Position numbers and translations under genes: made by a program
From: Litorimonas sp039975855
GTDB lineage: Bacteria > Pseudomonadota > Alphaproteobacteria > Caulobacterales > Maricaulaceae
Assembly (NCBI GenBank): GCA_039975855.1
Contig: JBDWGH010000003.1
Span: 558,001 to 622,000 of the forward strand
DNA: 64,000 nucleotides
Direction: 5' to 3'
Notes under the pieces: model-generated
Seen by the model: the letters and a program-made list of their open reading frames with translations, nothing else
The model's database searches: none
Told to the model about the DNA's origin: nothing
Part shown: positions 19,401-27,459 of the stretch, piece after piece
Layout of the letters: each line of letters begins with the position of its first letter
Numbering within the stretch: position 1 is the stretch's first letter

Positions 19401-19667
19401 AATATTTTTCGCCGTGCCGCCTGTCGTCGGCATTGTGTAGATATCTCCGAGGAGGTCAAAGGCCAGTGTCTTTCCATCTGGCGAAACGTCGAGGCTCATC
19501 CATGTGCCGTTATCGACGTTGATATCGATTTCACGCGAGTCGCCCGGTGGATTCATGACGTCCCATTTTGCGTCTTCCTCTTTTTTCTCGTCGGCCAAAG
19601 CGGTGAAGGCGAGTGCCGACGCAGCCGTTAGACCAATCGTGGACAATAGAATATTTTTGAGGGTCAT
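16473..19667 (-). CDS. Secreted amidohydrolase fused to TolB-like beta-propeller
   Basis: 1064 residues from ATG 19667, chosen because GGAG precedes it and a clean signal peptide (MTLKNILLS...ALA) follows. About 40-640 holds repeated PD40/WD40-like blades (SPDGK, WSPDG, SRDSK motifs), as in TolB. About 650-1060 is an amidohydrolase barrel with the HYH metal motif (FIEAHYHG), a later GGHGQ and the closing GKLADLVIL segment typical of imidazolonepropionase-like enzymes. The substrate cannot be read from sequence; cyclic amides or dipeptides are possible. It is one of three exported amidohydrolases in the window. Confidence 0.9.
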   Translation of the reverse strand: MTLKNILLSTIGLTAASALAFTALADEKKEEDAKWDVMNPPGDSREIDINVDNGTWMSLDVSPDGKTLAFDLLGDIYTMPTTGGTAKNIASGLAWDMQPRFSPDGKQLAFTSDREGGDNIWVMDVDGENKRSITKETFRLMNNPTWSPDGKYIAAKKHFTTSRSLGTGEIWMYHIDGGSSGVQLVKKPSETHQKELGEPIFSPDGKSIYYSQNTTSGGTFIYAQNSHTELFQIKKYDLETGEISTAAGGFGGAVRGAPSPDGKSLAFVKRVKARSKLFVKDIESGKERMIFDDLDQDMQETWGVQGMYPNMDWSPNGQHIYFWAKGKIHKINVKTESSEIIPFKVSDTRTIMDPPRPSVEVAPDEFKTQMPRFTQVSPDGKSVVFESLGKLYIRNLKSKRVKNLTKLPRDLRELYPSWSRDSKTIVFTTWDDAELGAIHTIDVATGKITTLTETPGHYKRPQLAPFGDYIVYEKGSGGFLTAPEYSSNTGLYVMALEDGEPRRFSKSGSAPHFGGDDLRLYFSKNIDGQNTLVSTNLLGHDERKLASSKMAQSYHMSPDSSMIAFRENYNLYLMPALKGPQNIAVARSGKALPVSKVSYGGATYPSWTSDNTLNWTLGPTLFSVDADKAMDDDFEAPREGLDLSYKVKTDKPNGKIALINARLVTMAGEDGGVIETGTILIDGDRISAIGKDVEISSSIKTVDLEGKTIVPGFIEAHYHGPQGTDELVPQQNWKTTATLALGVTTVFDPSNRASEIFAAAEMQRSGNLLSPRTYSTGEVIYGAKAPGFFADIQKEEDAQEHVARLKNQGAHGVKNYNQPRRDQRQQVVKAGHDNNLIVAAEGGSLYHMDMSLIADGNSSLEHNLPVAAIYDDVIQMFGQTEVAYTPTLSVTYGGVRGEDFYYQEANVWEHPILSKHVPPQMLQARAVRRQMVPEEDYADDNAGAGSKQLMEAGVPVSIGGHGQREGLASHWEMWSFARGGMSNLQALMTATTEPARHLGFSKDLGTLEVGKLADLVILSENPLDDIRNTDKVEHVMLGGRLYEADTMNEVFTGDKKRLPYWWEE

Positions 19668-19788
19668 AGAATGTCTCCGGATTTGGGGGTGAAGATGGAG
19701 GAAAGGCAGAGGCAAATCATGCCTTTTCCCTTGTGAGGGGAAAGGCGAAGTTAATTTGATAATCTATGTAAAGCGGAGGATGTCGATT

Positions 19789-21153
19789 TTAAAACCGTCC
19801 AGCCGCTCCCGGGAACACAACTGGCGTTTCACTTCCGTCTTTCGCTACCGCACTCACGCCAAAGAAGTAGTTGTCGATAACAAGGTTCTCAAATGTCCAT
19901 TCATTGACCTTGCCGATGAAGCGTGAATGTGTCCATTCTGGTTCTGTCGTCAGGCGCCAATGTACGCGATAACCCGCAAGGTTACTGCCATTAGGCGGCG
20001 TTTCCCAGGTGAGTTTGGCGGACGGCTGAACGGCTCCTGTCGCTTCAACATTCGCGGGGAAGGGCGGTGCGCCTGCCATCCCGGCAAGTGTAATCGCATT
20101 TAACGCTGTCAATTTTGCCGCATAGACTGAATCGACGCCGTCCATTGTGTCGCCATACACAATCCCATCTTCCGTCCGCAAATCCTGGTGTTGGCGGTCA
20201 TAATGTTCGTGGGTTTCCATGATGCGGATGCCGGGAATACCAACTTGGTTGAAGGGGCGGTGATGTCCGCCGCGCCCGAAACGGTCGAGGCGGTAAACCA
20301 TCATGATGTCCAGATTGGTTAGATATTGATCCCCTTGAGATTTAACATAACGCGCTAGGTTGCGGGACGGGCTATCGACCTCTCCACCTGTGAAACGTCG
20401 GTCGCGAGCTTCCTTTTCCGTTTCATTTGCGCGGGTCCCTTCGGAAAAGACGCGAACGGTTGTGTTATTCGTAACCCCATCAATCCCAGTGATGTTTGAA
20501 ATCATATCATTGTTCAAAACACCTTTGATCTCCCACCCCTCTTTGAGGGCGTGCGAGGCAACAATCTTGCCCCCAAATAAGCCTTGTTCCTCACCTGCTA
20601 ATCCGGCGTAAATTATGCTGCCGGCAAACTTTCGCTTGGATAGAATGCGGGCGGCTTCAATCGCGCCCGCCATGCCCGAGGCGTTATCATTCGCGCCCGG
20701 ACTGTCATCGGTTCCATTGAGCGGGTCTGTTACGCGGCTATCGATATCGCCGCTCATCATCACATATCTGTTGGGGTCTGTTGTTCCCCGTTGAATTGCA
20801 AGAACAGACACTACCGCAACTGGCTCTGGAATACGCCGCTCACCGGAGATTGTATCGCCGATAAACATGACTTCTAAACATCCGCCGCAGTCTTCGGAAA
20901 TTTTTTGAAACTCATCAAAGATCCATCGCCGTGCTGCGCCAATTCCGCGCGTTTCACTTTCGGTTTCTGAGAGCGTGTGCCGGGTTCCAAAATCGACCAA
21001 GGTCTGGATGTCCGCTTGGATGCGGTCTGCGGATGGTGCCGCGGCGACATCATATAGATCTTGGACCTCAGATGGTGGACCGTAAGTCACGTTTTGGGCT
21101 TGAGCGGTGCAGGCTGTTAACAGCAACGCCGCCGCGAGTGTGACATGTTTCAT
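19789..21153 (-). CDS. Secreted M28-family peptidase with C-terminal Fn3-like domain
   Basis: 454 residues. The signal peptide MKHVTLAAALLLTACTAQAQ could also be a lipobox (LTAC at 12-15). The M28 zinc domain has PGANDNASG with bridging D156, and AGEEQG. Residues about 365-450 resemble a fibronectin type III domain (KLTWETPPNGSNLAGYRVHW). Notable: the expected first ligand motif HxDS reads GDIDS at 135-139, so the usual His is Asp136. It is probably an aminopeptidase working on peptides outside the cytoplasm; the altered ligand leaves activity open. Starts 18 bases upstream of the desaturase stop, on the same strand. Confidence 0.87.
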   Translation of the reverse strand: MKHVTLAAALLLTACTAQAQNVTYGPPSEVQDLYDVAAAPSADRIQADIQTLVDFGTRHTLSETESETRGIGAARRWIFDEFQKISEDCGGCLEVMFIGDTISGERRIPEPVAVVSVLAIQRGTTDPNRYVMMSGDIDSRVTDPLNGTDDSPGANDNASGMAGAIEAARILSKRKFAGSIIYAGLAGEEQGLFGGKIVASHALKEGWEIKGVLNNDMISNITGIDGVTNNTTVRVFSEGTRANETEKEARDRRFTGGEVDSPSRNLARYVKSQGDQYLTNLDIMMVYRLDRFGRGGHHRPFNQVGIPGIRIMETHEHYDRQHQDLRTEDGIVYGDTMDGVDSVYAAKLTALNAITLAGMAGAPPFPANVEATGAVQPSAKLTWETPPNGSNLAGYRVHWRLTTEPEWTHSRFIGKVNEWTFENLVIDNYFFGVSAVAKDGSETPVVFPGAAGRF

Positions 21154-21171
21154 AGGGTCCCCTGAACTAGT

Positions 21172-22080
21172 TTAGGCTGAGGCAAGTTTTAGGATCGCCC
21201 CATAGTCGTTTTGCATTTCCATATCCGGTCCATGTCCGGCATCAATCATCGCTTTGTGTAGTGCTTTTAACCGGTAGCAAGGCACAAACATGTAGGCATG
21301 ATGTTCAACGTGGTAGTTCACCCAATAGGGCGCGAAAAGGATGCGTTCAAACACATTGGCGTGAGTGGTTCGAGCATGTGTGAGAGGGTTATCATCATTC
21401 GTTGTTAGAGCGTGTTCAGCGATATTCCTCAATCGGAGACAAGCAAAGAACCACGTCCAAAGCGGGAGCAACCACAAAGTCAAAAACAACCAAGGATGAC
21501 CTATTAGTACAAAAACACCAAATATTATGCCGTTGCTTACAAGGTAAGGCAGCGGGGACGTTTTCTGGAAAGCTTCTGATCCTGGTAGGCTTTGCCCGCT
21601 TTTCCGCATTTTATACGCCGCAAAGCGTAGTCGTAGAAATGTAAGACCCGTTACGTCACGTAAGAATTTTCGGAATAGGCTCTGACGGGATGTTGGAAAC
21701 TTTGCCGAAAGCGGAAGGTCAGGATCTTGCTTGGATTGCGTGAACCTGTGATGTTTTAAATGGTAATGGCGATAAGAAACCATGTCGCCGCCATAAGGGG
21801 CCGCCAACAAATATTTCCCGACCAATTCATTCGCTGTTTTCGTTTCAAACAACACGCCGTGAGCTGTGTCATGCGCCAAAATAGCTAAACCATGTTGGCG
21901 CGATCCAATAATAAGAAACGCCGCTGCATAGACCCACGGGTTCGGGAAGATGATGAAGGCTGTTACAGATAGAGCAATAACTCCCCAAACATGGAGGGTA
22001 AGCCACGCACCCCATAAATCGGAGCGTTTCGCCAGACGACGAACCTCTGATTTCGGAATATATTGCGACGCGGTATCCAT
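21172..22080 (-). CDS. Membrane fatty acid desaturase
   Basis: 302 residues with several membrane segments (about 25-65 and 175-215) and the three His boxes of di-iron desaturases: HDTAH (70-74), HLKHH (107-111) and VEHH near the C-terminus (YHVEHHAYMF). It inserts double bonds into acyl chains or oxidises carotenoid-like substrates at the inner membrane, using reduced ferredoxin or cytochrome. Whether it acts on phospholipids, fatty acids or terpenoids cannot be told. It lies between the M28 peptidase and COQ4 genes, all on the minus strand. Confidence 0.9.
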   Translation of the reverse strand: MDTASQYIPKSEVRRLAKRSDLWGAWLTLHVWGVIALSVTAFIIFPNPWVYAAAFLIIGSRQHGLAILAHDTAHGVLFETKTANELVGKYLLAAPYGGDMVSYRHYHLKHHRFTQSKQDPDLPLSAKFPTSRQSLFRKFLRDVTGLTFLRLRFAAYKMRKSGQSLPGSEAFQKTSPLPYLVSNGIIFGVFVLIGHPWLFLTLWLLPLWTWFFACLRLRNIAEHALTTNDDNPLTHARTTHANVFERILFAPYWVNYHVEHHAYMFVPCYRLKALHKAMIDAGHGPDMEMQNDYGAILKLASA

Positions 22081-22149
22081 CAGGAATAACGATGCGATAG
22101 AAATGCGCAGTGTGTCAACGTAAACGCTGTTTCGATGACTATCGGTCCT

Positions 22150-22935
22150 TTAGGCGGCAACCGCATCTGCACCGATAACGGCGTAGGGGTCCATCCCATT
22201 GTCACGCATTTTCGCATGAACGGCATGATACTGCGTTGGTAATTCGATGCCCAGTTTGGCTCTGACCTCTTCGAGGGGAAGAGGTAGCAACTCCATTAAG
22301 TCTTCAAAGACAATATCTTTTGCGGCGCGGCCAATGCGGCGTGCCTCATGGATCGATTTCAAAACCGGAGACCCTTTCGGAGCCGTTTTGCGAACTTCCC
22401 AAGCGGCGCCATAGGCAATGAAGAGCACGCCTAGCCCGCCATGTTGAGCGTGGCTGTACCCCAGCACGGAAGCTTCGCCGAGTGCGTCACGGCCAAAGCC
22501 TGTCAACACATGGAGCATGTCATGCGTATCGCGTAAGCGGTCGCCGTAAACATTCATGTCGGCGTGACCAAAATCGCGATTCACACCGGAAGAGGTATAT
22601 TCATCCACCAAACCTTGGGCCGTGAGACCTTCAGAAGTCATAAAATGCAAATAGGCCCGACCAAGGCTGCCTTCGGGTAATGTCCTTAGCCAGTCATGAT
22701 TATCGAGAAGTTTGGGCAGGTAACGCTTTTCTTTCAGGCGCTTACTGCCCAATTCTGAATTTGCGAATTTCACAAAATGCTTCTGGAAACTATTCCCGTT
22801 TAAGGCGTCAATTACGTAAAATACTTGCGTTGTATCTTCTTTGTTTTTGATCAGTTCACGAAAGTGGTGAAGCGCCTTCAATGGGCGTCGTCGACGTTTT
22901 TCGAATGATTTTAGGGAATATGGAGCATTGGTCAT
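22150..22935 (-). CDS. COQ4-family ubiquinone biosynthesis protein
   Basis: 261 residues. The diagnostic COQ4 metal motif HDxxHx11E is intact: H138, D139, H142 and E154 (HDMLHVLTGFGRDALGE). COQ4 has been linked to oxidative decarboxylation of the C1 carbon of the ubiquinone ring precursor in eukaryotes and alphaproteobacteria. There is no signal peptide; it would be peripheral on the inner membrane. Its neighbours are not other coq/ubi genes, so the assignment rests on the motif. The next plus-strand gene is divergent. Confidence 0.9.
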   Translation of the reverse strand: MTNAPYSLKSFEKRRRRPLKALHHFRELIKNKEDTTQVFYVIDALNGNSFQKHFVKFANSELGSKRLKEKRYLPKLLDNHDWLRTLPEGSLGRAYLHFMTSEGLTAQGLVDEYTSSGVNRDFGHADMNVYGDRLRDTHDMLHVLTGFGRDALGEASVLGYSHAQHGGLGVLFIAYGAAWEVRKTAPKGSPVLKSIHEARRIGRAAKDIVFEDLMELLPLPLEEVRAKLGIELPTQYHAVHAKMRDNGMDPYAVIGADAVAA

Positions 22936-23017
22936 GCAGTTTTGTTAGCATGAAAAGTGTTTCCAAAGCTATACCGTGTCTGCATAATGCTTATTCATTC
23001 GTATACTGGACGCGCAC

Positions 23018-24673
23018 ATGATTTCTCGGTTCTTAGTGGTTTCATGTTTAGCTGCCTGTTTAACGGCCTGCGACGCGTCAGCGCCTGAAAATGCGATTAT
23101 TATTCACGGAAACATACTCACTCAAAATGATGCTCAACCCATCGCGAAGACAATGGTTGTTAAAGATGGTCGCATCGTTGCGATCGGTGACGACATCTCA
23201 ATTTCGAGCTTGGACTCGGCGCGTGTGATCGATCTCTCTGATCAGACCATCTTACCCGGCTTCATAGATAGTCATGTTCATGTTCGAGAACTTGGTATGG
23301 ACCGGATCAAAGCCAATCTCGTTGGTGTTGAAACAGCAGACGAGATTGTTGAGCGATTACAGGCGCGCTTCCTAAACCCTGAACCCGGTATTTGGTTGAT
23401 CGGACAAGGTTGGGATGAGGGTGCGTTTGCTTCTCGAGGATATCCTGACCGCGCAGCATTAGACGCGGCTTTTCCAAATAACCCCGTAGCACTCGAAAGC
23501 CTTCACGGATTTGGCGGGTTTTATAATGGCAAAGCCTTGGAAATCGCCGGTATTAGCGCCGATACAAAAGATCCTGAAGTGGGTGTTATCCTGCGTAGAG
23601 AAGACGGCTCACCGACGGGGGTCATGTTGACGCTCGCGCAAGACCTTGTTGATCAGCACATTCCAAAACCGAGCCAAGCGAAGTTAGAAGAGGCGATTGT
23701 GGCGGGGTTGACAGAGATGGCGCATGCTGGTGTCACTTCCGTTCATGAGGCTGGCATGACGTCCGCCGACGTGAAAGCGTTTGAAGCGCTCGCCGCGGGG
23801 GATGAGCTTCCAATTCGAGTCTATGGTCTTCTTGACGGTAATGACAGCAAGCTAATGGCAAATTGGTTTGCCCAGGGGATTGAAGATGATGCGAAGGATT
23901 ATCTAGATATTCGTGGTATAAAAGTATTTTATGACGGCTCGCTTGGATCTCGTACGGCACTGATGGCAGCGCCTTATTCGGATAGACCCGATGCTGCGAG
24001 CCCAACCGAACGCATTTCGCCGGAGGATCTTCAAGCCTTGGCAGATAAGGCTGCCGACAAAGGTTATCAAATGGCAGTTCATGCCATTGGTGACGAAGGA
24101 AATAACCGAACGCTTGGAATTTACGAGACCGCATTGAAAGGTGACGCAAAAGCCCGCTGGCGGATAGAGCATGCGCAAGTGGTACTACCCGATTATTATG
24201 ACCGCGCAGCGAAGCTAGGCGTGTTGTCATCAGTACAATCCTCACATGCTGTCGGCGATAGCGCTTGGGCGGAAGACCGCGTTGGGCCTGACAGGATTAA
24301 AGATGCCTATGCCTGGCAGAAAATACTGGGTGCAGGTGGAAAGTTGATGTTGAACTCTGATCTTCCCGGAGAACCATGGACCCCAATGGAGACGCTATAT
24401 TTTGCCGTGAACCGCAAGAAACTAGACGGTTCACCAGCAGGTGGTTGGTATTCCGATCAAGCGCTCTCCGTTGAAGAAGCTATAAAGGCCATGACCATCA
24501 CCAATGCTTATGGTGCGTTCCAAGACGAAGATATCGGCTCTCTTGAAGTTGGAAAAAGGGCCGATTTTGTCGTGCTGGATAAAGATCCGACAGAGGTCGA
24601 GCCTGAGACGTTAAAAGACATAAAAGTCACCGCGACTTGGGTGAACGGAAAACCTGTCGCACATAACGACTAG
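23018..24673 (+). CDS. YtcJ-like amidohydrolase, predicted lipoprotein
   Basis: 551 residues. Leader MISRFLVVSCLAACLTACDA with lipobox LTAC predicts acylation at C18. The Amidohydro_3 domain follows: metal motif HVHV (DSHVHVRE, about 85-92), mid-domain HAIGD (VHAIGDEGN) and the closing GSLEVGKRADFVVLD. This subfamily hydrolyses amide or ester bonds of small molecules. Its close relative here is the gene at 52156-53868 (shared HAIGD, EHAQ/EHSQ and SSVQ/PSMQPSHAVGD-type motifs), suggesting paralogues. Convergent with the GST gene by a CTAG four-base stop overlap. Confidence 0.9.
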   Translation: MISRFLVVSCLAACLTACDASAPENAIIIHGNILTQNDAQPIAKTMVVKDGRIVAIGDDISISSLDSARVIDLSDQTILPGFIDSHVHVRELGMDRIKANLVGVETADEIVERLQARFLNPEPGIWLIGQGWDEGAFASRGYPDRAALDAAFPNNPVALESLHGFGGFYNGKALEIAGISADTKDPEVGVILRREDGSPTGVMLTLAQDLVDQHIPKPSQAKLEEAIVAGLTEMAHAGVTSVHEAGMTSADVKAFEALAAGDELPIRVYGLLDGNDSKLMANWFAQGIEDDAKDYLDIRGIKVFYDGSLGSRTALMAAPYSDRPDAASPTERISPEDLQALADKAADKGYQMAVHAIGDEGNNRTLGIYETALKGDAKARWRIEHAQVVLPDYYDRAAKLGVLSSVQSSHAVGDSAWAEDRVGPDRIKDAYAWQKILGAGGKLMLNSDLPGEPWTPMETLYFAVNRKKLDGSPAGGWYSDQALSVEEAIKAMTITNAYGAFQDEDIGSLEVGKRADFVVLDKDPTEVEPETLKDIKVTATWVNGKPVAHND

Positions 24674-25308
24674 GCTTTGTAGCTAGGACGTTCCTTCATC
24701 CGTGCGTGCCAAGCCAGCAGGGCGGTTTGATCTTCTTGCGGAAACACTTTCACCCAACGTCCAAAGTCCACAACGATTGTTGCTGTGATATCGGCTACTG
24801 AATAAGAATCTCCTGCAACATATTCGTTTGCAGTAAGTTGTCGGTTCAAGGTTTTGAAAAACCACCCAAGTTTCATTAATCCGCGTTCCGCCAATTCTGG
24901 AATTTGCGGGATATTTTTCGGTCCTGGCAGCGCGCGGTCCTTCATGGCGGGCGAGCTGTTCCGAAGCGCTTCGGCCGCGGACATCAAGCCGCCCATCTCG
25001 CAGCGCCAATTCCAAGTCGCGATTTCGGCTTTCTCGATAGGGGTTCTTCCCAAGAGTGGTGGCTCGGGATGTAATGCCTCCAGATATACTGAAATACCGG
25101 CGTTCTCGGTCAGAACATTTCCATCTTCTGTCACCATGGCTGGGACAGTACAGCCGGGATTGATCTTGCGAAAAGCTTCGCTCATCTGCTCGCCTTTGGT
25201 CAGGTCGACTTGAATGTTCTCATACTCTATGCCTTTTTCAGCGAGGAACATGCGCGTTCGACGAGGGCTAGGCGCTGTTGTGCAGTCATAGAGTTTTATC
25301 ATCATCAA
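24670..25308 (-). CDS. Glutathione S-transferase
   Basis: 212 residues; the start is one of three consecutive Met codons (25308, 25305, 25302). The N-terminal thioredoxin-fold begins IKLYDCTTAPSPRRTRMFLAEKG and includes VPAM (cis-Pro) and LTENAGISVYLE, the glutathione gamma-glutamyl site (usual ES/ESxAI, here ENAGI). The C-terminal half is helical with a VADITATI segment, the conserved GST N-capping box region. Cytoplasmic conjugation or glutathione-dependent reduction of electrophiles. Substrate unknown. Confidence 0.9.
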   Translation of the reverse strand: MMMIKLYDCTTAPSPRRTRMFLAEKGIEYENIQVDLTKGEQMSEAFRKINPGCTVPAMVTEDGNVLTENAGISVYLEALHPEPPLLGRTPIEKAEIATWNWRCEMGGLMSAAEALRNSSPAMKDRALPGPKNIPQIPELAERGLMKLGWFFKTLNRQLTANEYVAGDSYSVADITATIVVDFGRWVKVFPQEDQTALLAWHARMKERPSYKA

Positions 25309-25332
25309 TCCTTATGTCGTTGAGGTCACATT

Positions 25333-26202
25333 ATGTCTGAAACCAAAGCAATCAAGTCCGTTCTGAAACCCCGCGCAAAAGATATTGGTGAGTTCGAAGT
25401 TCGGCGCGCTCTGCCGTTTATCCAGCAGCGTTCTATCGGTCCGTGGATTTTCTTCGATCATTTTGGTCCAGTGGAGTTTGCCCCTGGTGAGGGCATGAAC
25501 GTCCGTCCGCATCCCCATATTAATCTGGCGACTGTGACTTATTTGTTTGAAGGCGAAATTTTCCATCGCGATAGCCTCGGTAATGCACTGGCGATAGAAC
25601 CAGGTGGGATAAATTTGATGGTCGCAGGGAAAGGCATCACCCATTCAGAGAGAACGCGTGATGAATTGCGGGCCAGCGGATACAGGATGCATGGCCTGCA
25701 GCTTTGGCACGCTTTGCCCGAGGCTGACGAGGAAACAGACCCTGCTTTTTATCATCATCCTGCGTCTGAAATTCCAGAAGTGAACGTGAATGGCGTTGCG
25801 GTTCGAGTAATGATGGGATCGGCTTATGGGGTAACGTCTCCAGTCAAAACGTTTTCAGAGAACATCTATATAGAAGCCGGCCTAAAAGCTGGGGAGAGCC
25901 TTGATTTACCCCAGACAGAAGAACGCGGGATTTATGTCGTGAAGGGGGAATTGGATGTTCACGGCGAAACAGTTCCGCTATTTTCTATGGCTGTTCTGAC
26001 GGATGATGCAAAGACCGTGACGGCCAAGCAAGACACGCGTTTCGCGCTTATTGGCGGTGCGCATTTGGGGCAACGTCATTTGGACTGGAACTTTGCGTCC
26101 AGCCGTAAAGAGAGGCTGGAGCAAGCCAAAGACGATTGGCGGGAAGGCCGGTTTCCTAAAGTTGTGGGGGATGAGGATGAGTATATTCCCTTACCAGGAT
26201 AG
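25333..26202 (+). CDS. Pirin family protein
   Basis: 289 residues, typical pirin length. The N-terminal cupin has RPHPHINLATVTYLFEGE and IFHRDSLGN with the His metal ligands (HPH) and later GKGITHSER, the conserved pirin signature. The C-terminal cupin follows. Bacterial pirins are metal-binding proteins; some have quercetinase activity and others bind redox or metabolic enzymes. It starts 25 bases from the divergent GST gene, so the promoters must overlap. Confidence 0.94.
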   Translation: MSETKAIKSVLKPRAKDIGEFEVRRALPFIQQRSIGPWIFFDHFGPVEFAPGEGMNVRPHPHINLATVTYLFEGEIFHRDSLGNALAIEPGGINLMVAGKGITHSERTRDELRASGYRMHGLQLWHALPEADEETDPAFYHHPASEIPEVNVNGVAVRVMMGSAYGVTSPVKTFSENIYIEAGLKAGESLDLPQTEERGIYVVKGELDVHGETVPLFSMAVLTDDAKTVTAKQDTRFALIGGAHLGQRHLDWNFASSRKERLEQAKDDWREGRFPKVVGDEDEYIPLPG

Positions 26203-26327
26203 AGGTGGGCGGACACTAATTCCAACATATTTGCGCTACTTTAACAGCAGTCACCTTCACGATTAAAATGAAAGAGGTTCAGGTATGTGCAGGACTCTAA
26301 ATTCAATAAAAGTGAGGTTTAGAAAGA

Positions 26328-26801
26328 ATGGATAAAGAAAGCGGAAAGCTCTACTTTTTGGCAGTTGCGTCATTCTTGCTTGCGATCTTTCTTATTTACG
26401 AAGCAATCACATTTGAAAAATCCTACCCCGAATACGACGATCTTCTTTTTACGGAGGGGCCGCTTTCAGATGTAAATTTTAAACAGAGAATTCGCCATTC
26501 CCCTTCGTCACTAAGCTTTTCGATTTCCGGCGATAATAGTGAATTTGTATACGATCCTCAATCGGGAGTTATAATTACGGTTAGAGATTTGATGAAAGCT
26601 GGTTCAGATGCGAAAGTTGGTTACATTGAGGAGGGTAGGCGCCGCAGATCGGTTTACGACCTTGAAATTGATGGAAAAAAAGTGAGATCCTATGAAGAGA
26701 TTTCAGCTTCGCATAAGTCGGATCAAAAATGGAGTTACCTTTTAATACCTTGGATGCTTTTGAGTGCTCTATTTTTGTTTAAAGCAGCGCGGCGTCACTA
26801 A
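26328..26801 (+). CDS. Small two-TM membrane protein, function unknown
   Basis: 157 residues with one membrane helix near the N-terminus (about 8-27) and one near the C-terminus (about 136-153), bracketing a soluble domain rich in charged and Ser residues (RRRRSVYDLEIDGKK). It resembles a DUF3592-like layout but I do not assign a family. The coding sequence is clearly AT-richer and its codon use differs from the neighbours, which suggests recent acquisition. It adjoins a 0.66-kb stretch without a clear gene. Confidence 0.6.
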   Translation: MDKESGKLYFLAVASFLLAIFLIYEAITFEKSYPEYDDLLFTEGPLSDVNFKQRIRHSPSSLSFSISGDNSEFVYDPQSGVIITVRDLMKAGSDAKVGYIEEGRRRRSVYDLEIDGKKVRSYEEISASHKSDQKWSYLLIPWMLLSALFLFKAARRH

Positions 26802-27459
26802 TATTCAGGGAGTTGCGAGCTTGGAATACCATGTGTGTTCGCTAGAAGTTTCGTACAAAACGGTCCATCAGTAGTTCCTGGAAAATTTGTTTGAAGTGCA
26901 TTTTTTGACCTAATTAGCCTTTTGAGACCAAGCTAATTTTGATAAAGTGACGTCATTTCAGATGTTTATCATTTTTCTCAAAAACTCCATCCTAACCTTT
27001 GGTTTTCCCCCGCATATTAACTGGGTTCTCACAAGCATTGGACAAGTAAGATATCGACTTACCAGTTTGAGGGGCTGCGTGTGAAACGGGCCTGCTATGA
27101 TGTGCTAGCTCGTTATCTTACGGGGATAGGAGCCTGACTTTGGGCTGTTGTGTTCGAGTAGTTGAAAACCATATTTTTCAACAATCCGGCATAAGCGGTT
27201 TGCAAAGGGTGCAACCAGGCCGGTCCGTAAAACGTCGCAGCCGCGTGGTTATCTTCGCGTAAAACACTTTTTCTCTTTTCGGTACTCCGTCGCGGAGACC
27301 GACCACGCGGGCGGTCCTATTTGCCCAAATCGACACTTCGGCTGAGCCCAAGATGGCCAGCAAACATTTTCGCATATCTACCTCTCAGATTGAGGCCGCT
27401 TGACCTCGCAGCCTGTTCATCCCACCTTTGCACAAACGAAAATAAGAACAGGGTTCCCC
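26802..27459. other. Gene-poor stretch with a possible small ORF or gene remnant
   Basis: 658 bases. The left half is AT-rich, without ORFs of note. On the minus strand, 27178-27375 could encode 65 residues with a good GAGAGG ribosome site, but no domain is recognisable. Just past it, other minus frames read on in protein-like fashion (about 27110-27260), which might mean a frameshifted gene fragment. I would not call a gene here. The right end must hold the promoter of the oxidoreductase gene at 27460. Confidence 0.35.

Noticed and set aside
19144..19631. Plus-strand ORFs of about 60-98 codons inside the beta-propeller gene
   Set aside because: They overlap a clear long coding sequence with repeated propeller motifs on the opposite strand; no homology-like content.
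23733..24245. 170-codon minus-strand ORF inside the YtcJ-like gene
   Set aside because: The plus-strand frame carries conserved amidohydrolase motifs throughout; the reverse ORF is a by-product.
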